A DNA stretch of 6,943 bases from CAZTZY01 sp964617765 (lineage in GTDB: Bacteria; Pseudomonadota; Gammaproteobacteria; Pseudomonadales; DT-91): assembly GCA_964617765.1 (NCBI GenBank), contig CAZTZY010000120.1, positions 1 through 6,943 on the forward strand, read 5' to 3'. The notes under the pieces were generated by a model. It saw only the letters and a list, made by a program, of their open reading frames with translations, did not search any database and was not told where the DNA came from. The translations under genes and the position numbers were made by a program. Below, in pieces: positions 1-6,849 of this stretch (positions within the stretch are counted from its first letter, which is position 1; each line of letters starts with the position of its first letter).

Positions 1-1
1 C

Positions 2-340
2 GATTACCCCACCAAAGACGGCACCGGCGTGCGCGATTACATCCATGTGGTCGATCTGGCCCAAGGCCACGTGAAAGCCCTCGAAGCCCTCAATAACAAG
101 CCACAAGTATTAACCGTCAATCTCGGCACCGGCACCGGTTATTCCGTGCTCGATATGGTGAAAGCTTTTGAACAGGCCTCCGGGCAAAAAATACCTTACG
201 AGATAGTGGCACGCAGAACAGGCGATATCGCCGAATGTTACGCCAACCCCGCCCTGGCCGAACAACTGCTAGGCTGGACAGCCCGGCTCACGCTGCAAGA
301 TATGTGTGAAGATGCCTGGCGCTGGCAAAGTGGTGTTTAA
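2..340 (+). CDS. galE: UDP-glucose 4-epimerase, C-terminal fragment (5' end outside window)
   Basis: The last 112 codons of an extended short-chain dehydrogenase/reductase. GalE interconverts UDP-glucose and UDP-galactose in the cytoplasm with bound NAD, supplying galactose for surface polysaccharides. The reading frame is open from base 2. The stretch reading VRDYIHVVDLAQGHVKAL is highly characteristic of GalE, as are NLGTGTGYSVLDM and the tail with DIAECYANPALAEQLLGW. GalE is usually about 338 residues, so roughly the C-terminal third is present: the substrate-binding part, without the Rossmann glycine motif or YxxxK. The GTG at 29 is an internal Val codon, not a start. By hand count the first 300 bases are about 56% GC, clearly higher than the genes that follow, so this gene probably belongs to the chromosomal backbone or an older part of the locus. 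It ends at a TAA overlapping a possible terminator stem. Confidence 0.93.
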   Translation, partial: DYPTKDGTGVRDYIHVVDLAQGHVKALEALNNKPQVLTVNLGTGTGYSVLDMVKAFEQASGQKIPYEIVARRTGDIAECYANPALAEQLLGWTARLTLQDMCEDAWRWQSGV

Positions 341-372
341 CACGGCATAACGTGGTAATCTTGCCATGTTTT
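339..372 (+). terminator. possible weak intrinsic terminator after galE
   Basis: AACACGGCA at 339-347 can pair with TGCCATGTT at 362-370, a nine-position stem with one C/A mismatch and a 14-nt loop, ending in a run of only four T (369-372). The 5' arm begins within the galE stop codon. The short T run and mismatch make this a weak candidate. A smaller alternative stem (CACG 341-344 with CGTG 351-354) competes with it. Confidence 0.3.
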
Positions 373-495
373 ATCGCGAAAGCCCCCGGGTAAACGCACC
401 GTAAAACCCCTTGGTCATATAAGTGGCCACATAAGGGCATCCAAAAAAAGAAGATTTTTCTGAAAGAACAAGGAAGCGCCGCGCACAGAACCGCA

Positions 496-512
496 GTTGA
501 CACGCAGTCAAC
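496..512. repeat. 6-5-6 inverted repeat containing a consensus -35 box
   Basis: GTTGAC at 496-501 and GTCAAC at 507-512 are perfect inverted copies separated by 5 nt. The left arm overlaps TTGACA (497-502), a perfect sigma-70 -35 hexamer, but no good -10 lies 16-18 nt downstream; the bases around 518-525 read TTCGAGCA. It could be a small operator or RNA hairpin, or chance. Confidence 0.3.
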
Positions 513-572
513 AAGGATTCGAGCAGGAGGATGAAGCGGCTATCACAGAAAATGAGGCTTTTAAGAGTTGCC

Positions 573-578
573 CATAAT
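573..578 (+). promoter_or_regulatory. candidate -10 box upstream of the ABC transporter gene
   Basis: CATAAT matches TATAAT at five of six positions and sits in an AT-rich run about 36 nt before the ATG at 614. A TG at 569-570 lies one base further upstream than an ideal extended -10. No recognisable -35 lies 16-18 nt upstream (bases near 549-556 read AAAATGAG). It is the best-placed promoter element for the five-gene cluster, but remains weak by eye. Confidence 0.25.
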
Positions 579-613
579 AATAAATAACCAGCTTCAAGCT
601 TATACAAAAACCT

Positions 614-2419
614 ATGCTCCGTTCCGTTATCGAACTTATCCAGCTACTTACCGCAAAGCAGCGCAAAGAATTACTGGTATTACAAATACTGGTCGTGCTG
701 ATGGCGTTTGCCGAAGTGGCTGGTATTGCTTCCATTGGCCCGTTTATGGCGCTGATTGGCAATATCGATATTTTGCAGCAGGATAATTTTCTGGCAAAAA
801 TCTACCAGCAAAGTGGCCTCAAACACCCCAATGATTTTATCTTTTGGGCGGGCATTGCCGCGTTCAGCACACTGGCCATCAGCGCAGTCATTTCTATATT
901 CACACTCTGGCGCATGGCTATTTTTGGCAGCAAGGTGGGCATCGAAATGGGCGACCGCTTGTTTGAATACTATATGCACCAACCCTGGTTATTCCATGCC
1001 TCCGGCTCAACGGCCATCCTCAACAAAAAAATATCCTCCGATACCTCCGCTGTAATGGGCCTTATTATCCAGCCATTACTCACAATGAATTCAAGAATCG
1101 CCGTTGCAGCATTTATCGCCATTCCGATACTGGTGTTTAAACCGCTGGTTGCCATAGTGGGTTTGGGTATTTTTGGCATCGCCTATCTGGGCTTATATCG
1201 ATTAGTCCGCAATCAATTAGAGCGCAATGGCCTGGCTATTTCACACGCATCTGGCAAACGCTATTCTTTAATGGCCGAAGGCTTTGGTGGAATAAAAGAT
1301 GTTTTGTTACTCGGCCGCCAGCGTAATTTTGTCGAGCGTTTCAATGCTTCAGGTGCAGAGATTTCCTATGGCCAAGGGACTAATCAAACCATTACCCAGG
1401 CACCTCGCTACATTATGGAAGTAGTGGCATTCGGCGCTATTATTTTCCTGGTGTCGTATCTGGTAAAAAGCTACCAGGGTAATTTAGGCGCAATATTACC
1501 CACGCTGGCCGTTTACGCCCTGGCGGGTTTTAAACTATTGCCAGCATTCCAGAATATCTATTTAAGCATTGCCAATATCAAATCTGGCTTGCCGGCTTTA
1601 AATGAAATAAAAGAAGAACTGAAGGCCAGCAAGGAAAAGCCGCTCGCTAACACTATAATAAAGTCTGCCATCACTGAAAATATTATCCCCAAAAACAGCA
1701 TTATCCTTAAAAACATTGAATTCACCTATCCCGGCAAAACCATGCCGGCACTCACACAATTGAATATGGTAATCCCTGCCAAAAAAGTGGTGGGTATTGT
1801 TGGGGCAACAGGCTCTGGCAAATCAACCGCTATCGATTTGATATTGGGCCTTATACAACCAGCTAGTGGAGAGTTGTTAGTTGATAACAAAGCCATAACG
1901 CAAGAGCAACTCCCGGCCTGGCAAAATAGCCTGGGTTTTGTGCCGCAAAGCATCTATCTTGCCAATTCCACCATGCGTGAAAACGTTGCATTTGGTTTGC
2001 CGCCAGAACTTATTGACGAGCAGCGAGTGAAACAGGCCATAAAATTGGCCCATCTTGAAGAATTGGTTGATCAATTACCCGATGGTATCAATACCATTGT
2101 CGGCGAACGTGGCGTACAACTTTCTGGTGGCCAGCGCCAGCGTATCGGCATCGCCCGTTCACTCTATCACGATGCCGAAGTATTAATCCTTGATGAAGCC
2201 ACCAGCGCCCTCGATGGCATTACCGAAAAATTCATCATGGAAGCCATCCACGATTTTTCCGGCAATAAAACCATCATCATGATTGCACACCGGTTTACCA
2301 CAGTGCAGAAATGCGACATCATTTATCTGATGGATCAAGGCAGGGTGGTTGATCAGGGCACCTATAACGAACTGTTCGAACGCAATACAACATTTAAAAG
2401 AATGGCCCAACACGCATAA
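614..2419 (+). CDS. ABC transporter, fused permease and ATPase (PglK/MsbA-like flippase)
   Basis: A 601-residue half-transporter in the inner membrane, expected to work as a homodimer. The N-terminal exporter domain (about 1-330) has likely membrane helices near 20-48, 74-98, 158-177, 178-196, 266-285 and 290-312. The ATPase domain (about 360-595) has Walker A GATGSGKST at 397-405, Q-loop Gln445, signature LSGGQ at 503-507, Walker B VLILDE ending in catalytic Glu528, D-loop SALD at 531-534 and switch His559, so it looks active. A GGIKDVLLLGR-type segment near 225-235 recalls PglK-like transporters that flip undecaprenyl-linked oligosaccharides. Given the sugar genes behind it, export of a lipid-linked glycan is the best guess; lipid A core or peptide export is less likely. 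The start at 614 lacks a clear Shine-Dalgarno but gives the N-terminus typical of the family, with a short amphipathic helix before the first membrane helix. legB follows after 15 nt. Confidence 0.9.
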   Translation: MLRSVIELIQLLTAKQRKELLVLQILVVLMAFAEVAGIASIGPFMALIGNIDILQQDNFLAKIYQQSGLKHPNDFIFWAGIAAFSTLAISAVISIFTLWRMAIFGSKVGIEMGDRLFEYYMHQPWLFHASGSTAILNKKISSDTSAVMGLIIQPLLTMNSRIAVAAFIAIPILVFKPLVAIVGLGIFGIAYLGLYRLVRNQLERNGLAISHASGKRYSLMAEGFGGIKDVLLLGRQRNFVERFNASGAEISYGQGTNQTITQAPRYIMEVVAFGAIIFLVSYLVKSYQGNLGAILPTLAVYALAGFKLLPAFQNIYLSIANIKSGLPALNEIKEELKASKEKPLANTIIKSAITENIIPKNSIILKNIEFTYPGKTMPALTQLNMVIPAKKVVGIVGATGSGKSTAIDLILGLIQPASGELLVDNKAITQEQLPAWQNSLGFVPQSIYLANSTMRENVAFGLPPELIDEQRVKQAIKLAHLEELVDQLPDGINTIVGERGVQLSGGQRQRIGIARSLYHDAEVLILDEATSALDGITEKFIMEAIHDFSGNKTIIMIAHRFTTVQKCDIIYLMDQGRVVDQGTYNELFERNTTFKRMAQHA

Positions 2420-2434
2420 TATTCGAGACATAAA

Positions 2435-3421
2435 ATGACGAATAAAAAAGTACTGGTGACAGGAGCTGATGGCTTTATCGGTTCACATTTAGTAGAAAAG
2501 CTCGTGGCTCAAGGTTATGAGGTAAGGGCGCTTGCAAACTATAACTCCTTCAATAGCTGGGGTTGGCTGGAAGATGTCAGTTGTAAAAATGATATAGAAG
2601 TGGTTTCCGGTGATGTGCGTGATCCATTTTTTTGTCGCCAGATCACTAAAGATATTGATATTGTTTTTCACCTCGCAGCATTGATAGCCATACCGTATTC
2701 CTATGTTGCGCCAAACAGTTATGTCGAAACCAATATCAATGGCACATTGAATATCTGTCAGGCAGCACTTGATAACGGTTGTGCACGCATAATCCATACA
2801 TCGACGAGTGAAGTTTATGGTACAGCCCAATATGTACCTATTGATGAAAAGCACCCACTACAAGCACAGTCGCCATACAGCGCCTCAAAAATCGGTGCTG
2901 ATGCCATGGCGATGAGTTATTTCAATGCGTTCAACTTACCGCTTACCATTGCCCGGCCATTTAATACCTATGGTCCGCGCCAGTCAGCCCGCGCCGTTAT
3001 ACCAACTATCATCACGCAAATAGCCAATGGCAAAAAAGAAATCAAACTGGGTGATGTAAGCCCAACGCGCGACTTCAATTATGTGTCAGATACGTGTGAT
3101 GGTTTTATCGCTCTGGCAGAAAACCAGCACTGTATGGGCGAAGTGGTGAATATCGGTTCTAATTACGAAATTTCTGTTGGGGATACACTGAATATCATCA
3201 AGGATATAATGGGTAGCGATGTACGTTTTATAACAGATGAGCAACGTCTGCGTCCGGAAAAATCCGAAGTGTTCAGGTTGTGGTGCGATAATAGCAAGCT
3301 TAATAAGCTGACAGGTTTTAAACCACAGCACGATATCCGCAGTGGCCTGGAAGAAACCGTGGCTTGGTTTACCCAGCCGCGCAATCTTGCTAAATACAAA
3401 TCGGATATCTATAACGTATAA
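2435..3421 (+). CDS. legB: LegB-type NAD-dependent nucleotide-sugar 4,6-dehydratase
   Basis: A 328-residue extended SDR enzyme. LegB acts on nucleotide-linked GlcNAc (GDP-GlcNAc in the characterised Campylobacter jejuni legionaminic pathway), oxidising C4 and removing the C6 hydroxyl to give a 4-keto-6-deoxy sugar. Visible features: the NAD-binding glycine motif G10-A-D-G13-F-I-G16; the STSEVYG stretch at 123-129, with Thr124 and Glu126 in the positions of the dehydratase catalytic pair; Tyr148 and Lys152 of YSASK; and ARPFNTYGPRQ and SPTRDFNYVSD in the C-terminal substrate half. The sequence closely resembles the LegB family (TIGR04180), whose members sit in nonulosonic-acid cassettes. The ATG has a weak GAGA (2425-2428) six bases upstream. 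It lies 15 nt after the transporter and 8 nt before legC. Length and motifs look intact. The nucleotide carrier (GDP or UDP) cannot be told from the sequence by eye. Confidence 0.9.
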   Translation: MTNKKVLVTGADGFIGSHLVEKLVAQGYEVRALANYNSFNSWGWLEDVSCKNDIEVVSGDVRDPFFCRQITKDIDIVFHLAALIAIPYSYVAPNSYVETNINGTLNICQAALDNGCARIIHTSTSEVYGTAQYVPIDEKHPLQAQSPYSASKIGADAMAMSYFNAFNLPLTIARPFNTYGPRQSARAVIPTIITQIANGKKEIKLGDVSPTRDFNYVSDTCDGFIALAENQHCMGEVVNIGSNYEISVGDTLNIIKDIMGSDVRFITDEQRLRPEKSEVFRLWCDNSKLNKLTGFKPQHDIRSGLEETVAWFTQPRNLAKYKSDIYNV

Positions 3422-3429
3422 GTAACTAT

Positions 3430-4590
3430 ATGCCTGCAAAACTGATTGCTTTTATTCGTGACATCTACCGCACCAGCGATTTCATACCGCTGCATGCACC
3501 GACGTTCGCGGGTAATGAAAAAGCGTATGTCAGCAATACCATCGATAGCACTTTTGTTTCCAGTGTTGGTAAATATGTTGACCAGTTTGAGCAAGTCATT
3601 GCTGATTATACCGACAGTACCAGGGCAGTCGCTACCGTAAATGGTACAGCGGCATTGCATGCTGCACTGTATCTGGCAGGAGTAAAGGCCAATGATCTGG
3701 TTATTACCCAGCCACTAACCTTTGTTGCCACGTGCAATGCTATTTTTCACATTGGAGCTCAACCGGTTTTTGTGGATGTATCCAGGGTTAGCCTGGGTAT
3801 GTGCCCCCTGGCCTTGTCCAGCTACCTGCAAGAGCATGCCATTATCAATGAAAAGGGTGAATGCTGTCATAAATACACCGGGCAAATCATTCGCGCTGTT
3901 GTGCCAATGCACACCTTTGGGCATCCGGTAGATCTGGATGAGTTGTCAGCGGTTTGCCAGCAATGGCACCTGACCATGATAGAAGACGCCGCTGAAAGTC
4001 TGGGTTCATTTTATAAGGGGAGACATACAGGCACAGTCGGCAGGTTTGGCGTGCTGAGTTTTAATGGTAATAAAATCATTACCACAGGCGGCGGTGGTAT
4101 GTTGCTGTGCCAGGCAGAGGCTGATGGCAACCATGCCAAACATATCACCACAACTGCCAAAAAGCCTCACCCCTACGAGTTCTATCATGATGAGCCTGGG
4201 TTTAATTACCGCATGCCTAACCTGAATGCCGCGCTCGGTTGTGCACAAATGGAAGAATTAAATGTATTCCTTGAGAATAAGCGCATTCTGGCCCAGCGTT
4301 ATTCACTCTTCTGCGCAGATCATAATTTAGCTTTTGTTACCGAGCCTGGGTATGGCCGTTCGAACTACTGGTTAAATGCCATTATCTGTGATGATCAGGC
4401 CAGTCGTGATGAACTGCTGAAGCAAACGAATGACAACGGGGTAATGACGCGACCCGTATGGAAATTAATGCACCATTTGCCTATGTTTAAAGGTAGTCTG
4501 AAAGGTGATCTCAGTCAGGCGGAATGGCTGGCAGAGCGATTAGTAAATTTGCCAAGTACGCCGGTTAAAGCGGATGAATCTTATGCGTAA
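3430..4590 (+). CDS. legC: LegC-type PLP-dependent sugar 4-aminotransferase
   Basis: A 386-residue aminotransferase of the DegT/DnrJ/EryC1/StrS fold, expected to transfer an amino group, usually from glutamate, to C4 of the LegB 4-keto product. Visible features: NGTAALH at 71-77, the cofactor phosphate-binding region; EDAAESLGS, with Asp186 placed to contact the PLP ring nitrogen; and SFNGNKIITTGGGG, where Lys215 should form the internal Schiff base. The N-terminus, with an FIRDIY helix followed by FIPLHAPTFAGNEKAYV and DSTFVSSVGKYVDQFE, is the pattern I associate with LegC proteins (TIGR04181) and supports the start at 3430, although no clear Shine-Dalgarno precedes it. Only 8 nt separate it from legB, so translational coupling is likely. 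Its 3' end overlaps the following neuC gene. Key residues are all present. A role with a different 4-keto sugar is possible, but the neighbours make legionaminic-type synthesis the best reading. Confidence 0.91.
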   Translation: MPAKLIAFIRDIYRTSDFIPLHAPTFAGNEKAYVSNTIDSTFVSSVGKYVDQFEQVIADYTDSTRAVATVNGTAALHAALYLAGVKANDLVITQPLTFVATCNAIFHIGAQPVFVDVSRVSLGMCPLALSSYLQEHAIINEKGECCHKYTGQIIRAVVPMHTFGHPVDLDELSAVCQQWHLTMIEDAAESLGSFYKGRHTGTVGRFGVLSFNGNKIITTGGGGMLLCQAEADGNHAKHITTTAKKPHPYEFYHDEPGFNYRMPNLNAALGCAQMEELNVFLENKRILAQRYSLFCADHNLAFVTEPGYGRSNYWLNAIICDDQASRDELLKQTNDNGVMTRPVWKLMHHLPMFKGSLKGDLSQAEWLAERLVNLPSTPVKADESYA

Positions 4591-5740
4591 AATAGCAGTG
4601 TTTACCGGTACGCGTGCAGAATATGGATTGCTGTATTGGCTATTGAAAGATATTCAGATGGATGCCGATCTAACGCTGCAGATTATTGTTTCTGGCGCGC
4701 ACCTTTCACCGGAATTCGGTAATACCTGGCAACAAATTGAGCAAGACGGTTTTATTATCGATGCGAAGATCGAGATGTTATTGTCATCTGATACGGCTAG
4801 TGGTGTTGCCAAAAGCATGGGTATAGGCATGATAGGTTTTGCTGATGCGTTAAACCGCCTACAACCTGATGTACTCGTGGTACTGGGTGATCGTTATGAG
4901 GCTTTGGCTATCGTTCAGACCGCCATGATCTGTAATATACCGATTGTACACTTGCACGGCGGTGAAATTACCGAAGGTGCAGTCGATGATGCTATCCGAC
5001 ATGCTATTACCAAACTCAGCCAATATCATTGTACATCTACAGAAGCCTATCGCCATCGGGTAATACAGTTAGGCGAATCGCCTGAGCGGGTAAAAAATGT
5101 CGGGGCAATCGGGCTTGACCATCTTAAGCGCTCAAAATTCCTTACGCTGCCAGAGCTGAGTAATGCGCTTGATTTCAAACTCACGCGGCCTTATTTTATC
5201 GTTACTTATCATCCAGTAACGCTGGCCAATGAAGAGCCAGTAGGCAGCTTCGAGGCGTTATTACATGCGCTGGATAATTATCCTGACTACCAGGTTATTT
5301 TTACTTACCCTAATGCCGATGTTGGTGGTCGCAGTATTATTCCATTGCTTGAGGGTTATGCGGAGAAATATCCGCAACGAGTATTGGCAATTCCATCAAT
5401 GGGCCAATTACGCTATTTAAGTGCAGTGCAGTATTGTTCTGTTGTTATTGGTAATTCATCCAGTGGCATTGTCGAGGTGCCAGCATTCAATAAACCAACA
5501 GTTAATATTGGCCAAAGACAAAAAGGTCGTCTCGCAGCCAGTTCCGTAATCCACTGCACGGCTGATTATGCGTCAATCACAAACGCTGTAGACCAGGCCT
5601 GCGCAGCACACTATACAAGTCTGGTTGATAATCCATATGGCCAAGGTGATGCCAGTGCGCAGGTTGTGGAGATATTAAAGACCATGTCGCTGGATTGTGT
5701 AAAACACTTCTACGATATCGTATTTCCAGGAGACATCTAG
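4583..5740 (+). CDS. neuC: UDP/GDP-sugar 2-epimerase, hydrolysing (NeuC family, LegG role)
   Basis: A 385-residue GT-B-fold enzyme. The family removes the nucleotide from a GlcNAc-type sugar while inverting C2. Here the likely substrate is the nucleotide-linked 2,4-diacetamido-2,4,6-trideoxy-glucose, giving the manno sugar used by NeuB/LegI. Motifs: TGTRAEYG near the N-terminus, GDRYEA at 102-107, HGGE at 125-128 followed by DDAIRHAITKLS, HPVT at 210-213, and GNSSSG at 290-295 with GIVEVPAF and GQRQKGR after it. The length is normal for NeuC (TIGR03568). I chose the ATG at 4583 because it gives the usual MRKIAV start and has GGA (4572-4574) eight bases upstream. The in-frame ATG at 4574 would add MNL and has no ribosome site. 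Either way the gene overlaps legC, by 8 or 17 nt, which suggests coupled translation. The stop is one base before neuB. LegG is the likely specific role; true sialic-acid NeuC activity is less likely beside legB and legC. Confidence 0.9.
   Translation: MRKIAVFTGTRAEYGLLYWLLKDIQMDADLTLQIIVSGAHLSPEFGNTWQQIEQDGFIIDAKIEMLLSSDTASGVAKSMGIGMIGFADALNRLQPDVLVVLGDRYEALAIVQTAMICNIPIVHLHGGEITEGAVDDAIRHAITKLSQYHCTSTEAYRHRVIQLGESPERVKNVGAIGLDHLKRSKFLTLPELSNALDFKLTRPYFIVTYHPVTLANEEPVGSFEALLHALDNYPDYQVIFTYPNADVGGRSIIPLLEGYAEKYPQRVLAIPSMGQLRYLSAVQYCSVVIGNSSSGIVEVPAFNKPTVNIGQRQKGRLAASSVIHCTADYASITNAVDQACAAHYTSLVDNPYGQGDASAQVVEILKTMSLDCVKHFYDIVFPGDI
5728..5733 (+). promoter_or_regulatory. strong Shine-Dalgarno deciding the GTG start of neuB
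   Basis: AGGAGA lies inside the last codons of neuC, eight bases before the GTG at 5742. It is the best-placed ribosome site in the window and supports the non-ATG start; the resulting protein begins MSHTYIIAEAGVNHNG, as expected for NeuB. Confidence 0.7.
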
Positions 5741-5741
5741 C

Positions 5742-6821
5742 GTGAGCCATACTTATATCATTGCTGAGGCAGGTGTTAATCATAATGGCGATGAACAGCT
5801 GGCATTGCAGCTAGTTAATGCGGCTCATGCAGCAGGTGCGGACGCAGTCAAATTCCAAACTTTCAAGGCCAGTAACCTGGTAACTGCCACTGCACAGCAG
5901 GCTGAATATCAGAAAACCAATACGCAAAAAGCAGAATCGCAGTTGGCGATGTTGACACGGCTTGAGTTGAGTCATTCTGCCCATCATAAATTGATACGCC
6001 GTTGTGAAGAGCTAGGCATTGCTTTTTTATCCACAGCATTTGATGGCGAAAGCCTGCAATTTCTCGTTGATGAATTGCATTTAAAAACATTGAAAATACC
6101 TTCAGGTGAAATTACCAATGCGCCACTCGTACTGCAACATGCTCGCACTGGCTGCAAACTGATTGTTTCCACTGGCATGAGTACACTTAAAGAAATAGAA
6201 AATGTGTTAGGCGTGATTGCATTTGGTTACACTGCCTGTGCTGATGCTTTGCCAGGGGTTGAAGCATTCAGGCAGGCTTATGCCTCTTCAGTTGGCCAGC
6301 AGGCACTGAAAGACAAAGTAAGATTACTTCATTGTACAACCGAGTATCCGGCGCCTATTGATGATATACATCTACGTGCAATGGATGTGATGTTGGATAC
6401 CTTTGGTTTGCCGGTGGGATATTCCGATCATAGTGAAGGTATTATCATTCCTGTTGCTGCTGTAGCCAGAGGTGCCGGCATCATCGAAAAACATTTTACG
6501 CTCGATAAAAACATGGAAGGCCCTGACCACAAAGCCTCACTGGAACCTGATGAGCTAAAGGCTATGGTTGATGCCATTCGTATTATTGAAAGAGCGTTAG
6601 GTGATGCCAGCAAGCAGCCGCAGTCATCGGAAATAAAAAATATTCTCATTGCACGTAAAAGCCTGGTGGCAGCAAAAAATATTGTAGCAGGGGAAGCTTT
6701 TACTGAGGCTAATATTGCGATAAAACGCCCTGGTTCAGGCGTAAATCCATATCGTTATTGGGAATTACTAGGGATGAAAGCGAATAAGGATTACCGTGAA
6801 GGCGAACACATTGAAGAATAA
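5742..6821 (+). CDS. neuB: N-acetylneuraminate/legionaminate synthase (NeuB family, LegI role)
   Basis: A 359-residue synthase that condenses phosphoenolpyruvate with a six-carbon N-acyl amino sugar to form a nine-carbon nonulosonic acid. In this context the substrate is most likely 2,4-diacetamido-2,4,6-trideoxy-mannose and the product N,N'-diacetyllegionaminic acid. The TIM barrel (about 1-290) shows AEAGVNHNG at 8-16, KFQTFK at 37-42, STGMS at 143-147, HCTTEYPAP from 197, GYSDHS at 226-231 and EKHFTLD at 249-255. A C-terminal SAF (antifreeze-like) domain starts near ARKSL (304-308) and contains IKRPGSGVNP, which closes over the partner active site in the NeuB dimer. About 50 residues separate STGM from HCTTEYP, longer than I recall for E. 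coli NeuB but usual, as I remember, for the TIGR03569 branch. The start is GTG with a strong ribosome site; the gap to neuC is one base. It is the last complete gene here. Confidence 0.92.
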   Translation: MSHTYIIAEAGVNHNGDEQLALQLVNAAHAAGADAVKFQTFKASNLVTATAQQAEYQKTNTQKAESQLAMLTRLELSHSAHHKLIRRCEELGIAFLSTAFDGESLQFLVDELHLKTLKIPSGEITNAPLVLQHARTGCKLIVSTGMSTLKEIENVLGVIAFGYTACADALPGVEAFRQAYASSVGQQALKDKVRLLHCTTEYPAPIDDIHLRAMDVMLDTFGLPVGYSDHSEGIIIPVAAVARGAGIIEKHFTLDKNMEGPDHKASLEPDELKAMVDAIRIIERALGDASKQPQSSEIKNILIARKSLVAAKNIVAGEAFTEANIAIKRPGSGVNPYRYWELLGMKANKDYREGEHIEE

Positions 6822-6838
6822 GCATATTTAAAATATGC
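6822..6838. repeat. perfect AT-rich inverted repeat abutting the neuB stop codon
   Basis: GCATATTT (6822-6829) and AAATATGC (6831-6838) are perfect inverted copies around one central base, beginning at the first base after the neuB TAA. As RNA it would form a stem of about six pairs with a five-base loop. No T run follows (CGTTGTAA), so it is not a standard intrinsic terminator. It may protect a 3' end or be a binding site. Confidence 0.45.
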
Positions 6839-6849
6839 CGTTGTAATTA

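Larger units (their letters stand above)
341..613 (+). other. intergenic region between galE and the ABC transporter gene
   Basis: A 273-nt gap with no convincing gene. The forward frame from 371 is open except for one TGA at 461-463. Its second half (464-574) translates to a charged, Glu-rich string ending in TENEAFKSCP before a TAA at 575-577. The antisense of the same frame is also open (371-607). Neither has a credible start with a well-placed ribosome site. The region also holds an AGGAGG at 525-530, a TTGACA at 497-502 inside a perfect inverted repeat, an AT-rich run at 574-588, and an 8-nt direct repeat AACAAGGA at 467-474 and 510-517. It could be the leader of the transporter operon, a decayed gene, or a dispersed intergenic repeat. 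I do not recognise it firmly. Confidence 0.5.

Noticed and set aside
531..587. Possible 18-codon leader peptide (ATG at 531, stop TAA 585-587) next to AGGAGG at 525-530
   Set aside because: The AGGAGG touches the ATG with no spacer, so it cannot serve as a normal ribosome site for it, and the next in-frame ATG (552) is too far away. The peptide shows no attenuator-like codon run.
371..607. Antisense open frame of 78 codons in the galE-transporter gap
   Set aside because: It is the exact reverse of a partly open forward frame, has no ribosome site, resembles no family I know, and runs against the direction of every other gene here.
341..613. ops/JUMPstart (RfaH) element expected before some polysaccharide operons
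   Set aside because: I looked for GGCGGTAG-type sequence upstream of the transporter and found none.
2489..2854. Antisense open frame of 121 codons inside legB
   Set aside because: It lies wholly within an intact, well-recognised gene, is rich in Cys, Ile and Tyr without domain features, and is a shadow of the coding strand.
3086..3439. Antisense open frame of 117 codons over the 3' end of legB
   Set aside because: Fully explained by legB on the other strand; no motif, no ribosome site.
2435..6821. Pseudaminic acid pathway (PseB, PseC, PseG, PseI)
   Set aside because: The fourth enzyme has the GDRYEA, HGGE and GNSSSG motifs of a NeuC-type hydrolysing 2-epimerase rather than a PseG nucleotidase, and the dehydratase and aminotransferase resemble LegB and LegC more than PseB and PseC.
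4583..6821. Plain N-acetylneuraminic acid synthesis (NeuC and NeuB only)
   Set aside because: The direct linkage to legB and legC, which make a 4-amino-6-deoxy sugar not needed for N-acetylneuraminate, makes a legionaminic-type product more likely.
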